The position numbers and the translations under genes were made by a program. From NCBI RefSeq assembly GCF_900099695.1, contig NZ_FNCY01000023.1:1-64000 (forward strand): a stretch of 64,000 nt of DNA. The letters are read 5' to 3'. The notes under the pieces are model-generated. The model was given only the letters and a program-made list of their open reading frames with translations. It did no database searches and had not been told where the DNA came from. This document shows positions 17,359 through 31,166 of this stretch, piece by piece (the first letter of the stretch is position 1; each line of letters begins with the position of its first letter). Origin of the DNA: Propionivibrio dicarboxylicus (GTDB taxonomy: Bacteria; Pseudomonadota; Gammaproteobacteria; Burkholderiales; Rhodocyclaceae).

Positions 17359-17918
17359 TCCGCATCAATCTTCTCCCGCACCGTGAAGAGCGGCGCAAAG
17401 CGCGGCGCCAGCAGTTTTTCGGACTGCTCGGGCTGGTGGTCGTGTTGGCCGGGCTGATCGTTTTCCTCGTGTATTCGATTATCGGCGGCTATATCTCCGC
17501 TCAGGAAAGCAAGAACGACTTCCTCAAGAAGGAAATCACCGTTCTCGACAAGCAGATCGAACAGATCAAGCGCCTCAAGGAGCAGACGCAGGTGCTGCTG
17601 GCGCGCAAACAGGTCATCGAGTCGCTGCAGCGCGACCGCGCCGAGGCCGTTCGCCTGCTCGCGGAACTGGCGAGGCAGATGCCGGAGGGCGTGTATCTCA
17701 AGTCGATGAAGCAGGAAGGTCAGCGTGTCACCTTGAGTGGCTATGCCCAGTCGAACGCTCGTGTTTCTGCCCTGATGCGTAACATTGAGGCGTCGCCCTG
17801 GCTGGAAAAGCCGCTCCTGATCGAAATCAAGGCTGTTACGGTCGATAAGCGCCGCCTCAACGAGTTCAGCATGAACGTCTCGCTCAAGCGCGATCCGGCG
17901 GATGGAGGGAAGCGATGA
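17355..17918 (+). CDS. pilN: Type IV pilus inner-membrane alignment protein PilN
   Basis: The 187-residue bitopic protein begins with MIRINLLPHREERRK, the INLLP motif that inserts into PilM. One membrane helix (about 23-45) follows, then a coiled coil (about 50-100) and a periplasmic ferredoxin-like domain. It pairs with PilO to couple the motor to the secretin. Both ends overlap their neighbours by 4 bases (ATGA), so translation is coupled through the operon. Confidence 0.95.
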   Translation: MIRINLLPHREERRKARRQQFFGLLGLVVVLAGLIVFLVYSIIGGYISAQESKNDFLKKEITVLDKQIEQIKRLKEQTQVLLARKQVIESLQRDRAEAVRLLAELARQMPEGVYLKSMKQEGQRVTLSGYAQSNARVSALMRNIEASPWLEKPLLIEIKAVTVDKRRLNEFSMNVSLKRDPADGGKR

Positions 17919-18589
17919 AAAAGCCTTCCTTCGCAAAGATCGATCTGCAGATGCTGGCCGAAGATTTTCGCAATCTCAATCCGCAGGACGTCGGTGCCTG
18001 GCCGCTGGCGCCGAGGGTCGCCGCCCTGGTCGGCGTTTTCATCGTGGCGATGGTTGCTGGCTGGTGGTTCCTGTGGAGTGACCAGTTCGACCTCCTGGCC
18101 GTGCGGCAGCAGGAAGAGATCAAGCTGAAAGAGGAATTCATCGCCAAGAAGACGCAGGCAGTGAATCTTGATCTTTACACGCAACAGTTGAATGAAATCA
18201 ACCGTTCGTTCGGCGCGCTGCTCAAGCAACTTCCCAACAAGGCCGAGGTGGAGTCCTTGCTGGTCGAGATCAACCAGTCGGGCATGGGGCGCGGGCTTCA
18301 GTTCGAATTGTTCAAGCCAGGCCAGGAAGCGAGCAAGGATTTCTACGCGGAATTGCCGATCAGCGTGCGACTGACCGGTAATTATCATGATTTTGGAGCA
18401 TTCGCCAGCGATATCGGGCGTCTGTCGCGGATTGTCACGCTCGGCAATATTTCGATCACCGCCGGCGCTGCAGGAAAAGAAGGCGGGCTGACGATGGATG
18501 CGGTGACGAAGACCTATCGCTATCTCGATGAAGAAGAGCTGGCGGCCAAGCGCAAGGCGGCGCAAGCGGCCAAAGGGGGCAAGAAATGA
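17915..18589 (+). CDS. pilO: Type IV pilus inner-membrane alignment protein PilO
   Basis: The 224-residue protein has a cytoplasmic N-terminal segment with LNPQDVGAWPLAPR, a single membrane helix at about 35-55, a coiled coil (about 60-100) and a periplasmic domain with PNKAEVESLLVEINQSG, a conserved PilO stretch. The C terminus is a charged lysine- and alanine-rich helix. The GGAGGG before its ATG lies inside pilN. It forms heterodimers with PilN and contacts PilP. Confidence 0.95.
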   Translation: MKKPSFAKIDLQMLAEDFRNLNPQDVGAWPLAPRVAALVGVFIVAMVAGWWFLWSDQFDLLAVRQQEEIKLKEEFIAKKTQAVNLDLYTQQLNEINRSFGALLKQLPNKAEVESLLVEINQSGMGRGLQFELFKPGQEASKDFYAELPISVRLTGNYHDFGAFASDIGRLSRIVTLGNISITAGAAGKEGGLTMDAVTKTYRYLDEEELAAKRKAAQAAKGGKK

Positions 18590-19107
18590 GAGCGCCGGCG
18601 CTGCTCTTTGTTCCGCTATTGATCCTGGCCGGGTGTTCAAGCAACGAGCACGAGGATTTGCGGCAATGGATGGCGGAGGCCTCGCAGAACATCAAGGGGC
18701 GTATCCCACCCTTGCCTGAAGTGCGTCCGTATGAACCGGTGCCCTACGATGCCGGTAATCTGCTTGAGCCGTTCAAACCCGGCAAGATCGGTATAGAAAC
18801 CAAAAAGAGCGGCGGCGGCCTGCGTCCCGATCTCGATCGTCCGCGCGAGCCGCTCGAGGCGTATTCGCTCGAATCGCTGCGATTTGTCGGCGTGATGGTG
18901 CGGAAGAACATTCCCTATGGAGTCGTGCAGGCGGACGGTGCCTTGTATCAGGTGCGCGCCGGGCGCTACATGGGGCAGAACTATGGCGTCATCGTGCGAA
19001 TTTCCGATGCCGAAATCGTCGTCAAGGAACTGGTTCAGGATCCGGTCGGCGACTGGGTGGAAAAGGAAAGTTCGCTGCAGTTGCAGAATCAGGAGGTCAG
19101 AAAGTGA
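18586..19107 (+). CDS. pilP: Type IV pilus lipoprotein PilP
   Basis: The 173-residue lipoprotein has a signal peptide with lipobox LAGC (cysteine near residue 17), a flexible proline-rich section (GRIPPLPEVRPYEPVPY), and the HR domain with SLESLRFVGVM and YQVRAGRYMGQNYGVI. It links PilN/PilO in the inner membrane to the secretin PilQ. The stop overlaps the pilQ GTG start by 4 bases (GTGA). Confidence 0.95.
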   Translation: MRAPALLFVPLLILAGCSSNEHEDLRQWMAEASQNIKGRIPPLPEVRPYEPVPYDAGNLLEPFKPGKIGIETKKSGGGLRPDLDRPREPLEAYSLESLRFVGVMVRKNIPYGVVQADGALYQVRAGRYMGQNYGVIVRISDAEIVVKELVQDPVGDWVEKESSLQLQNQEVRK

Positions 19108-21200
19108 AAAAGGCGATGCGTTTCCTGCTCGGCTTGGCCTGGTTGGTGGCCACGCCACTTCTGGCCCAGGAGAGCCCGCGCAACGCGATCGAGTCGATCG
19201 CAGCGGTGCGTCAAGGTGGATCACTGAATGTCAAACTGACGTTCACCAAGCCGTTGGCGGCGCCGCCCGCGGGTTTCAGCGTGGCCAAACCGGCGCGGAT
19301 CGCGCTCGATTTTCCGGGCGTCGACAACGGACTGGGGCGGAGCGTACAGACTTTTAACGAAGGCGACCTCAAAAGCGTCAATATTGTTCAGGTCGAAGGA
19401 AAAACGCGCCTGGTATTCAATCTGAATCAGGCAATGGTTTATGAAAGCCATGCGGATGGACGTGGTTTGCTGCTGGTGATGACGCCGAGCGCCGAAAAGG
19501 AGTGGCAGCGGAGCGGCGGCAGCGTTCCGGTCGAGCACTTCTCGCTGGGCGCCTCGATGCCGGCAATCAGCACTTTGCGCGACGTGACTTTCCGCCGGGG
19601 CAAGGATGGTGAGGGGCGCATCCTGGTCGATCTGAGCAATCCGGCGACGGCAATCGATCTCCGCCAGCAAGGGCAGTCGCTGGTCGTCGATTTCGTCAAG
19701 ACGAGTGTGCCGGAGGTCCTGCGGAAACGGCTTGATGTGACCGATTTCGCGACGCCGGTGGTTTCTGTCGATACCGTCCAGCAGGGCCCCAACGCACGCA
19801 TGACGATTACGCCGCGCGGTGCTTGGGAGCACAACGCCTACCAGTCCGAGAGCCAACTCGTGATCGAGGTCAAGCCGCTGGTCGAAGATCCCAACAAGCT
19901 GGTTCAGGGGTCGCGTGCCGGCTATCAGGGCGAGAAACTGTCGCTCAACTTCCAGAACGTCGATGTGCGTCGCTTGCTGCAGGTGATCGGCGAGTTCACC
20001 GGTATGAATATGGTGGTCAGCGATTCGGTCGGTGGCGCGATTACCCTGATTCTCAAGGATGTCCCTTGGGACCAGGCGCTCGACATCATCCTCAAGCAAA
20101 AAGGGCTGGATATGCGCAAGAATGGCAATGTCATTCTGATTGCGCCGCGCGATGAGATCGCGACCAAGGAAAAGCTGGAGTTCGAGGCGCGGGCACAGAT
20201 TGACGATCTGGAGCCGCTGCGGACCGAGAGTTTCCAGATGAATTATGTGAAGGGCGAGGATGTGCGCAAGTTGTTGGCGGATCCGAAGCAGACGCTGCTG
20301 TCGAAGCGGGGCAGTGCGGTGCTCGACAATCGCTCGAACATCATGTTCGTCAAGGACACGCCGAACCGAATCGAGGATATCCGCGCCATGATCGCCAAGA
20401 TCGATATTCCGGTGCGGCAGGTGATCATCGAGGCACGAATCATCGAGGCCGAGGATTCGTTTGCCAAGAATCTCGGCTCCCGACTGGGGTGGGGTGGTAC
20501 GACAGCGAGCAGCGGTGGAACGCTCGCCTTCGCCAACGGAACGCCGTCGAGCCAGATCGGCGGGGCGCAGACACTGGTCGGCGGCATGTATTCGACCAAT
20601 GCCAGTGTCAATCTGCCGGCGACACCGTCTTCAGGAACGGCGGGGACCTTCGGCTTCATGCTATTCAACAGCGCGCAGACACGCTATCTGACGGCCGAAA
20701 TTTCGGCGCTCGAATCCGATGGTCGGGGAAAGATCGTATCGAGTCCGCGCGTCATGACAGCCAACCAGATTGAGGCCCTGATCGAGCAGGGGGTCGAGAT
20801 TCCTTATCAGCAAGCGACGAGTTCCGGGGCGACGAGCGTTTCGTTCCGGAAGGCGAACCTCTCGCTCAAGGTCAAGCCGCAGATCACGCCGGACGGCAAG
20901 ATCACGATGACGCTGGATATCAACAAGGATTCGCCGAATACCTCGATTTCCACCGGATCAGGTGTCGCCATCGATACCAAGCATGTCAAGACCGAAGTTC
21001 TTGTCGATAACGGCGGCACCGTGGTGATCGGCGGGATCTATACCGAGAATATCCAGAACACCTCGCAGCGCATCCCGTTCTTCGGCGATCTGCCCTATCT
21101 CGGCTGGTTGTTCAAGAACACCGCCTGGACCTCGACCAAGAAAGAGTTGCTGGTCTTTATCACGCCGAAGATCGTTGCCGAAGGACTGGCGGTGCGTTGA
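19104..21200 (+). CDS. pilQ: Type IV pilus secretin PilQ
   Basis: PilQ forms the outer-membrane gate for the pilus. The 698-residue precursor has a signal peptide (cleavage likely after LLA, near residue 21), two AMIN-like peptidoglycan-binding domains in the first 270 residues, a secretin N0/STN domain (LSLNFQNVDVRRLLQVIGEF, about 272-292), an N1 domain and the C-terminal secretin beta-barrel with VPVIGDIPxxGxLF-type sequence IPFFGDLPYLGWLFKNT. The start is GTG overlapping pilP; no ATG is near. A strong terminator follows after 16 bases, so aroK is probably transcribed partly from its own promoter. Confidence 0.96.
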   Translation: MKKAMRFLLGLAWLVATPLLAQESPRNAIESIAAVRQGGSLNVKLTFTKPLAAPPAGFSVAKPARIALDFPGVDNGLGRSVQTFNEGDLKSVNIVQVEGKTRLVFNLNQAMVYESHADGRGLLLVMTPSAEKEWQRSGGSVPVEHFSLGASMPAISTLRDVTFRRGKDGEGRILVDLSNPATAIDLRQQGQSLVVDFVKTSVPEVLRKRLDVTDFATPVVSVDTVQQGPNARMTITPRGAWEHNAYQSESQLVIEVKPLVEDPNKLVQGSRAGYQGEKLSLNFQNVDVRRLLQVIGEFTGMNMVVSDSVGGAITLILKDVPWDQALDIILKQKGLDMRKNGNVILIAPRDEIATKEKLEFEARAQIDDLEPLRTESFQMNYVKGEDVRKLLADPKQTLLSKRGSAVLDNRSNIMFVKDTPNRIEDIRAMIAKIDIPVRQVIIEARIIEAEDSFAKNLGSRLGWGGTTASSGGTLAFANGTPSSQIGGAQTLVGGMYSTNASVNLPATPSSGTAGTFGFMLFNSAQTRYLTAEISALESDGRGKIVSSPRVMTANQIEALIEQGVEIPYQQATSSGATSVSFRKANLSLKVKPQITPDGKITMTLDINKDSPNTSISTGSGVAIDTKHVKTEVLVDNGGTVVIGGIYTENIQNTSQRIPFFGDLPYLGWLFKNTAWTSTKKELLVFITPKIVAEGLAVR

Positions 21201-21216
21201 GGCGTTTGCGTGGCGA

Positions 21217-21244
21217 AAAGACCGGCGTTGCCGGTCTTTTTTTT
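21217..21244 (+). terminator. Intrinsic terminator after pilQ
   Basis: The hairpin AAGACCGGC-GTT-GCCGGTCTT leads into eight T and separates pilMNOPQ from aroK-aroB. Confidence 0.9.
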
Positions 21245-21274
21245 GGATTGGGCCGGGTACGGTAGAATGCGGGT

Positions 21275-21811
21275 ATGGAGAACAAGTACGGTTCACGCAA
21301 CATCTTCCTTGTCGGCCTCATGGGGGCGGGCAAGACGACGGTTGGGCGCATGCTGGCGAGGCGTCTCGGGCTTGGCTTTGTCGATTCGGATCGCGAGATC
21401 GAGAATCGGACCGGGGTCGTCGTTCCCACGATTTTTGAAATCGAAGGGGAAGAAGGATTTCGGCGGCGCGAATCGCAGGCAATCGCCGACCTGACCGCCT
21501 TGCGCAGCCATGTCCTGGCGACCGGCGGCGGTGCCGTGCTGCGGGAAGAGAACCGCAAGAACCTCAAGGCCAATGGTTTCGTCGTCTATCTTAACGCGCC
21601 GCCTCAGGTGCTTTGGGAGCGGACGCGGCACGACAAGAACCGGCCGCTGCTCAAGGTCGAGGACCCGCTGCGCAAATTGCAGGAGCTCTTTGTCATTCGC
21701 GATCCGCTCTACCGTGAGGTCGCCGATTTCGTCGTCGACGACGGTAAGGGGAACGCGCAAATGGTCGTGCAGATGCTGGCGAGAGAGGTCGGTGAGCGAT
21801 GGAATGCGTAA
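21275..21811 (+). CDS. aroK: Shikimate kinase
   Basis: AroK phosphorylates shikimate in aromatic amino-acid synthesis. The 178-residue P-loop protein has [12 protein letters not shown] (about 13-24), the shikimate-binding DSDREIE and ATGGGAV motifs, and the lid arginines in [11 protein letters not shown]. No clear Shine-Dalgarno precedes the ATG; a TAGAAT hexamer lies only seven bases upstream, so a very short or absent leader is possible if that is the -10 box. It overlaps aroB by 13 bases. Confidence 0.97.
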   Translation: MENKYGSRNIFLVGLMGAGKTTVGRMLARRLGLGFVDSDREIENRTGVVVPTIFEIEGEEGFRRRESQAIADLTALRSHVLATGGGAVLREENRKNLKANGFVVYLNAPPQVLWERTRHDKNRPLLKVEDPLRKLQELFVIRDPLYREVADFVVDDGKGNAQMVVQMLAREVGERWNA

Positions 21812-22881
21812 GCGTTGAGCTCGCGTCCCGCGCCTATCCGATACACATCGGTCCGGGGCTGCTCGATCGCGTCGATCTGATTCGTCCGTATCTGAAACAG
21901 GCGCGGGTGGCGGTGGTTTGCAACACGACGGTGGCGGCGCTGTATTTAGGCCGGTTCGCAGCGTCGCTTCGGGCGGCAGGCATCGCCGTTGTCGAGATCG
22001 TTCTGCCGGACGGAGAAGCGTACAAGAATTGGGAAACGCTCAATCTTGTCTTCGATACGTTGCTGCGCGAGCGTTGTGAGCGCTCCACCACGCTGATCGC
22101 GCTTGGCGGTGGGGTGATCGGCGATATGACCGGGTTTGCCGCCGCCTGTTATCAGCGTGGCACGCCCTTTATTCAAATTCCGACGACGCTGTTGTCGCAG
22201 GTGGACTCGTCGGTGGGGGGCAAGACGGCGATCAATCACCCCGCCGGCAAGAACATGATCGGCGCCTTCTATCAGCCGCGCCTGGTGCTCGCCGATACCG
22301 ACGTCCTGAAAAGCCTGCCGGATCGGGAATTGCGCTCGGGGCTCGTCGAAGTCATCAAGTACGGATTGATTCGCGATCTCGCCTTCTTCGAGTGGCTGGA
22401 AGAAAATGTCGAACGCGTGCTGGCGCGCGACACGGCGGCGCTGGAGTATGCGATCGGTTTATCCTGCCGGCACAAGGCCGAGGTGGTTGCCGCTGACGAG
22501 CATGAACACGGTGAGCGGGCGCTGCTCAATCTCGGCCATACCTTCGGGCACGCGATCGAGACCGGCATGGGTTACGGCGAATGGCTGCACGGAGAAGCCG
22601 TGGCGGCCGGGACGATGATGGCGGCGGAGCTTTCCCGGATGCGGGGCTGGCTCGGTGTCGATGAGGTGGCGCGTATCGAGCGCCTGTTCGTTCGCGCCGG
22701 TGTGCCGGTAAAGGGGCCGGCGATGGCGACCGGAAAATATGTCGAACTCATGCGCCACGACAAGAAGGTCCAGGATGGGCGCTTGCGCTTGATCCTGCTG
22801 CGGCGTATCGGGGAAGCGGTGATCGACGATGCATCTTCGGTCGTGCAGATTGCTGAAGCAATCGATATCCGAATCGGCTGA
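21799..22881 (+). CDS. aroB: 3-dehydroquinate synthase
   Basis: AroB converts DAHP to 3-dehydroquinate using NAD+ and a divalent metal. The 360-residue protein has the NAD-binding [13 protein letters not shown], the [22 protein letters not shown] block, and metal ligands in [19 protein letters not shown] and [10 protein letters not shown]. The ATG lies inside the end of aroK, giving a 13-base overlap. aroK-aroB after pilQ is a conserved order in proteobacteria. Confidence 0.97.
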   Translation: MECVSVELASRAYPIHIGPGLLDRVDLIRPYLKQARVAVVCNTTVAALYLGRFAASLRAAGIAVVEIVLPDGEAYKNWETLNLVFDTLLRERCERSTTLIALGGGVIGDMTGFAAACYQRGTPFIQIPTTLLSQVDSSVGGKTAINHPAGKNMIGAFYQPRLVLADTDVLKSLPDRELRSGLVEVIKYGLIRDLAFFEWLEENVERVLARDTAALEYAIGLSCRHKAEVVAADEHEHGERALLNLGHTFGHAIETGMGYGEWLHGEAVAAGTMMAAELSRMRGWLGVDEVARIERLFVRAGVPVKGPAMATGKYVELMRHDKKVQDGRLRLILLRRIGEAVIDDASSVVQIAEAIDIRIG

Positions 22882-22907
22882 TCCGTTTTTTCGCTGCCGC
22901 TACAAAC

Positions 22908-22940
22908 AACAACGCCCGCAATCGCGGGCGTTGTTTTTCG
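22908..22940. terminator. Bidirectional terminator between aroB and pntB
   Basis: A perfect 11-base stem, ACAACGCCCGC, with loop AATC is flanked by T on the plus strand and by a shorter T run on the minus strand. It serves the converging aroB and pntB transcripts. Confidence 0.8.
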
Positions 22941-22952
22941 AGGTGTGACGGA

Positions 22953-24371
22953 TTACTTGCCGGTGGTCAGCGCGCCGAGCACTTCGTCCAGCATCTTCTT
23001 GGCATCGCCGAAGAGCATCCGGTTGTTCTCCTTGTAGAACAGCGGATTGTCGACGCCGGCGTAGCCGGAAGCCATCGAGCGCTTCATGACGATCGAGGTC
23101 TTCGCCTTCCAGACTTCGAGCACCGGCATGCCGGCGATCGGGCTGGACGGGTCTTCCTGGGCGGCCGGGTTGACGATGTCGTTGGCGCCGATGACCATCG
23201 CCACGTCGGTGTCCGGGAAGTCCTCGTTGAGTTCGTCCATTTCAAAGACGATGTCGTAAGGAACCTTGGCCTCGGCGAGCAGCACGTTCATGTGGCCAGG
23301 CATCCGGCCGGCGACCGGGTGGATGCCGAAGCGCACATTGACGCCCTTCTCGCGAAGGTGCGAGGTGATCTCGTTGACGATGTGCTGGGCTTGCGCGACC
23401 GCCATGCCGTAGCCCGGCACGATGATCACGTTCTTGGCTTCGCGCAGTAGTTCCGCCGTTTCGGCGGCCGAGACGGCCGTGACTTCACCTTGCGGTTCGG
23501 CACTGCCCTTGGCTGCCGGGGCCGGCTTGGCGCCATCGGAACCGAAGCCGCCGGCGATGACGCTGATGAAGTTGCGGTTCATCGCGTTGCACATGATGTA
23601 CGAGAGGATCGCGCCGCTCGAACCGACCAGTGCGCCGGTAACGATCAGCAGGTCGTTACCGAGCATGAAACCCGTCGCCGCCGCCGCCCACCCTGAGTAG
23701 CTGTTGAGCATCGACACCACAACCGGCATGTCAGCACCGCCGATGGCCATGACCATGTGCACGCCGAAGGCCAGCGCGATGATCGTCATCACCGTCAGCG
23801 GCAGGACGCCCTGACCCATTTCGGCGTGCAGGAACTCGCGGCCGAAATAAATGACGATCAGCAGGCCGATCAGGTTGATCATGTGACGGCCCGGCATCAG
23901 GACCGGCTTGCCACCGATCTTGCCCGAGAGCTTGCCGAAGGCGATCAACGACCCCGAGAAGGTGATCGCGCCAATCAGGATGCCGACATAGATTTCGACT
24001 TCATGAATCGCCTTTTCTGCGCCGGTCAAAGGGGACGAGGTGTCTATGTAGCTCGCATAGCCAACCAGACAGGCGGCCAGACCGACCAGGCTGTGCATCA
24101 GGGCGACGAGTTCCGGCATCTGAGTCATCTGCACGACACGGGCAGCATAGAGACCGATCGCGCCGCCGACGACCATCGCGCCGATGATCCAGGATAGGCC
24201 GGCAGTCCCGACGTTCGGACCGAAGACGGTGGCGACCACCGCGATGGCCATGCCGAGCATGCCGTAGAGGTTGCCGCGCCGAGCCGTTTCCTGATCGGAA
24301 AGGCCGCCGAGGCACAGGATGAAGAGGATGGTTGCTCCGAGATAGGAGACGGTAGCCAAACTTGCAGACAT
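22953..24371 (-). CDS. pntB: NAD(P) transhydrogenase beta subunit
   Basis: PntB carries the NADP(H)-binding domain III and part of the proton channel of the membrane transhydrogenase. The 472-residue protein has about nine membrane helices in its first 270 residues and then domain III with [16 protein letters not shown] (the [10 protein letters not shown] dinucleotide motif), [26 protein letters not shown] and [13 protein letters not shown]. Length matches the E. coli subunit. It starts 13 bases after the pntA stop with a GGAGAA ribosome site. Confidence 0.96.
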   Translation of the reverse strand: MSASLATVSYLGATILFILCLGGLSDQETARRGNLYGMLGMAIAVVATVFGPNVGTAGLSWIIGAMVVGGAIGLYAARVVQMTQMPELVALMHSLVGLAACLVGYASYIDTSSPLTGAEKAIHEVEIYVGILIGAITFSGSLIAFGKLSGKIGGKPVLMPGRHMINLIGLLIVIYFGREFLHAEMGQGVLPLTVMTIIALAFGVHMVMAIGGADMPVVVSMLNSYSGWAAAATGFMLGNDLLIVTGALVGSSGAILSYIMCNAMNRNFISVIAGGFGSDGAKPAPAAKGSAEPQGEVTAVSAAETAELLREAKNVIIVPGYGMAVAQAQHIVNEITSHLREKGVNVRFGIHPVAGRMPGHMNVLLAEAKVPYDIVFEMDELNEDFPDTDVAMVIGANDIVNPAAQEDPSSPIAGMPVLEVWKAKTSIVMKRSMASGYAGVDNPLFYKENNRMLFGDAKKMLDEVLGALTTGK

Positions 24372-24384
24372 GTTTACATTCTCC

Positions 24385-25974
24385 TTATTTGCGGAACATT
24401 TCCAGCATGCGCCGGGTCACGGCGAAGCCGCCGAACATATTGATGGTGGCCAGCGCGATCGAGACGACCGCCAGCCAGCGGATGACCACATCCGGGCGGG
24501 TGATGTCGGCCGCTAGCGGCGGCGCGATCTGCACCAGGGCGCCGATGGCGATGATGCTGCTGACCGCGTTGGTGACGCTCATCAGTGGCGTATGCAGCGA
24601 CGGTTTGACATTCCAGACCACCATGTAGCCGACGAAGCAGGCCAGCACGAAGACCGTGAAGTGGCCGAGGAAGGTCGCCGGCGCGTAGGCGCCGATCAGC
24701 GCGAACAGCGCTGCGGCGACGGCGATGACGATCGCGACCTTGTTGGCCGGCATCGGTTCGCCGCCACCATGGCCGTGCGCCGACTTCTTGGCGGCCGGTG
24801 CGGCTGCCGCTGCGGCGGGCTTTGCCGGCGGGGCCGGCAGGTTGAGCGGAGGGGCCGGCCAGGTGATGTTGCCGTCCTTGACGACCGTCAGGCCGCGGAG
24901 GGCGTCATCTTCCATATTGACGTTGATGATGCCGTCCTTGGTCTTGCACAGTTCTTCGGCCAGACGCAGCAGGTTGTTCGAGTACAGCATCGAAGACTGC
25001 TTGGCGAGACGGCTGGGCAGGTCGGTGTAGCCGATGATGGTGACGCCGTGGCGGACGACCGCTTCGCCCGGTACTGTCAGTTCGCAGTTGCCGCCCTGTT
25101 CGCCGGCCATGTCGACGATGACGCTGCCCGGCTTCATGCTCTGCACCATTTCGGCGGTGATCAGCTTCGGCGCGGGTTTGCCCGGGATCAGCGCGGTGGT
25201 GATGATGATGTCGCATTCCTTGGCTTGCTTGGCGTACATTTCGCGCTGCGCCGCCTGGAAGCCCTCGCTCATGACCTTGGCGTAACCGCCGCCACCCGAG
25301 CCTTCTTCTTCGTAATCGACCTTGACGAATTCACCGCCCAGCGACTTGACTTGATCGGCCACTTCGGCACGCGTGTCATTGGCGCGCACAATGGCGCCGA
25401 GGTTTGCGGCGGTGCCGATGGCTGCCAGACCGGCGACGCCGGCGCCGGCGATGAATACCTTGGCCGGCGGCACTTTGCCGGCAGCCGTCATCTGACCGTT
25501 GAAGAAGCGGCCAAAGGCGTTGGCCGCTTCAATGACGGCGCGATAACCGCTGATGCCGGCCGTCGAGGTCAGAGCGTCCATCTTCTGGGCGCGCGAGAGT
25601 TGGCGCGGCAGGCAGTCGATGGCGAGAACCGTGGCCTTCTTGGCCGCCAGTTTCTGCATCAGATCCGGGTTTTGTGCTGGCCAGATGAACGAAATCAGCG
25701 TGCCGCCTTCGCGCATCAATCCGACTTCGGCCTCGCTCGGGCCGCGAACCTTGAAGACGATATCGGAGGCGGCCCAAAGCGCCGCAGTGTCCGCAATGAT
25801 CTCGGCGCCTGCTTCCTGGTAGGCCTCGTCGCCAAAGTTGGCAAAGTTGCCGGCGCCCGATTCGACAACGACCTTGAAACCCAGCTTGATGAGCTTTGCG
25901 ACGACTTCGGGCACTGTTGCAACCCGTTTCTCGCCGGCAAAGACCTCTCGAGGTACTCCGATAGTCAGTGGCAT
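24385..25974 (-). CDS. pntA: NAD(P) transhydrogenase alpha subunit
   Basis: PntA carries the NAD(H)-binding domain I and the first membrane helices; the enzyme uses the proton gradient to make NADPH. The 529-residue chain is the unsplit, E. coli-like form: domain I with [17 protein letters not shown] and the [17 protein letters not shown] nucleotide site, an alanine- and histidine-rich linker (about 395-430, including HGHGGG), then four hydrophobic helices. The ATG chosen is preceded by GGAGAA at good spacing; a second ATG four codons earlier has no ribosome site. NADPH from this enzyme would feed the glutamate synthase encoded divergently. Confidence 0.95.
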   Translation of the reverse strand: MPLTIGVPREVFAGEKRVATVPEVVAKLIKLGFKVVVESGAGNFANFGDEAYQEAGAEIIADTAALWAASDIVFKVRGPSEAEVGLMREGGTLISFIWPAQNPDLMQKLAAKKATVLAIDCLPRQLSRAQKMDALTSTAGISGYRAVIEAANAFGRFFNGQMTAAGKVPPAKVFIAGAGVAGLAAIGTAANLGAIVRANDTRAEVADQVKSLGGEFVKVDYEEEGSGGGGYAKVMSEGFQAAQREMYAKQAKECDIIITTALIPGKPAPKLITAEMVQSMKPGSVIVDMAGEQGGNCELTVPGEAVVRHGVTIIGYTDLPSRLAKQSSMLYSNNLLRLAEELCKTKDGIINVNMEDDALRGLTVVKDGNITWPAPPLNLPAPPAKPAAAAAAPAAKKSAHGHGGGEPMPANKVAIVIAVAAALFALIGAYAPATFLGHFTVFVLACFVGYMVVWNVKPSLHTPLMSVTNAVSSIIAIGALVQIAPPLAADITRPDVVIRWLAVVSIALATINMFGGFAVTRRMLEMFRK

Positions 25975-26275
25975 TCGGTTCTCCATCAGATAGTCACATG
26001 ATTGATTCATGCTTGTTGAAAAGATCGATCCGCATTGTGCAAACCAATTTCATTGTAAAAAAACGCAACAAAAAAACCGCCTCGAAACCTGCTCAGAACG
26101 CAATGTGGCTGGCAAAAGCGCACCGAACGCCTGTCTCCCTTGTCCCCCGCGATGGAAAAGGCGCATTGTCGTGGCGGTAGTCCTATTGTGGAAAACCGAT
26201 ATTAGCATGCTCCTCGGCGGGAGAAAAAGCGTAAGCAAAGGGATTCATTGAGGATTTCCCCTTTGCTTGTATGGT

Positions 26276-26313
26276 GGCACCAAAATGGTGCATGTATGAC
26301 ACTGTTTTGGTGC
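26276..26313. promoter_or_regulatory. Two tandem NtrC-like binding sites upstream of gltB
   Basis: Site 1 is a perfect dyad, GCACC-AAAAT-GGTGC (26277-26291), which fits the NtrC consensus GCACC-N5-GGTGC. Site 2 (26299-26313), ACACT-GTTTT-GGTGC, keeps the right half and part of the left. The centres are 22 bases apart, about two helical turns. Both lie in the pntA-gltB gap, about 170-210 bases upstream of the gltB start. NtrC control of glutamate synthase would be biologically sensible; binding is inferred. Confidence 0.65.
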
Positions 26314-26344
26314 GCAATTGCTTGATTTCAAAGGGTGTGAACGG

Positions 26345-26373
26345 TTGGTCTGAGCGATTTTTTGTTATAGAAT
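26345..26373 (+). promoter_or_regulatory. Candidate sigma-70 promoter in the gltB leader
   Basis: TTGGTC and TAGAAT are separated by 17 bases, downstream of the NtrC-like sites and just before the leader terminator. The rest of the 26011-26483 gap contains no open frame that looks like a gene. Confidence 0.4.
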
Positions 26374-26398
26374 CAAAGACCGCCTTTCGGGCGACAGA

Positions 26399-26427
26399 GA
26401 AAGCTGGCCTCGTGCCAGCTTTTTTTG
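26399..26427 (+). terminator. Intrinsic terminator inside the gltB leader
   Basis: The hairpin AAGCTGGC-CTCGT-GCCAGCTT is followed by seven T. It lies 57 bases before the gltB start and after the candidate promoter, so it must either be an attenuator or end a short RNA; gltB transcripts starting upstream have to pass it. Confidence 0.8.
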
Positions 26428-26483
26428 CCGATGGGTGTTTTCTCTAGGTGTCATCATCGATCCATGTTTATGAGGACTTGAGC

Positions 26484-31166
<4,683 letters not shown>

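Noticed and set aside
26309-26321. Sigma-54-like promoter (GG...GC) next to the NtrC-like sites
   Set aside because: Spacing between GG and GC is 9 rather than the near-invariant 10, and the flanking bases fit poorly.
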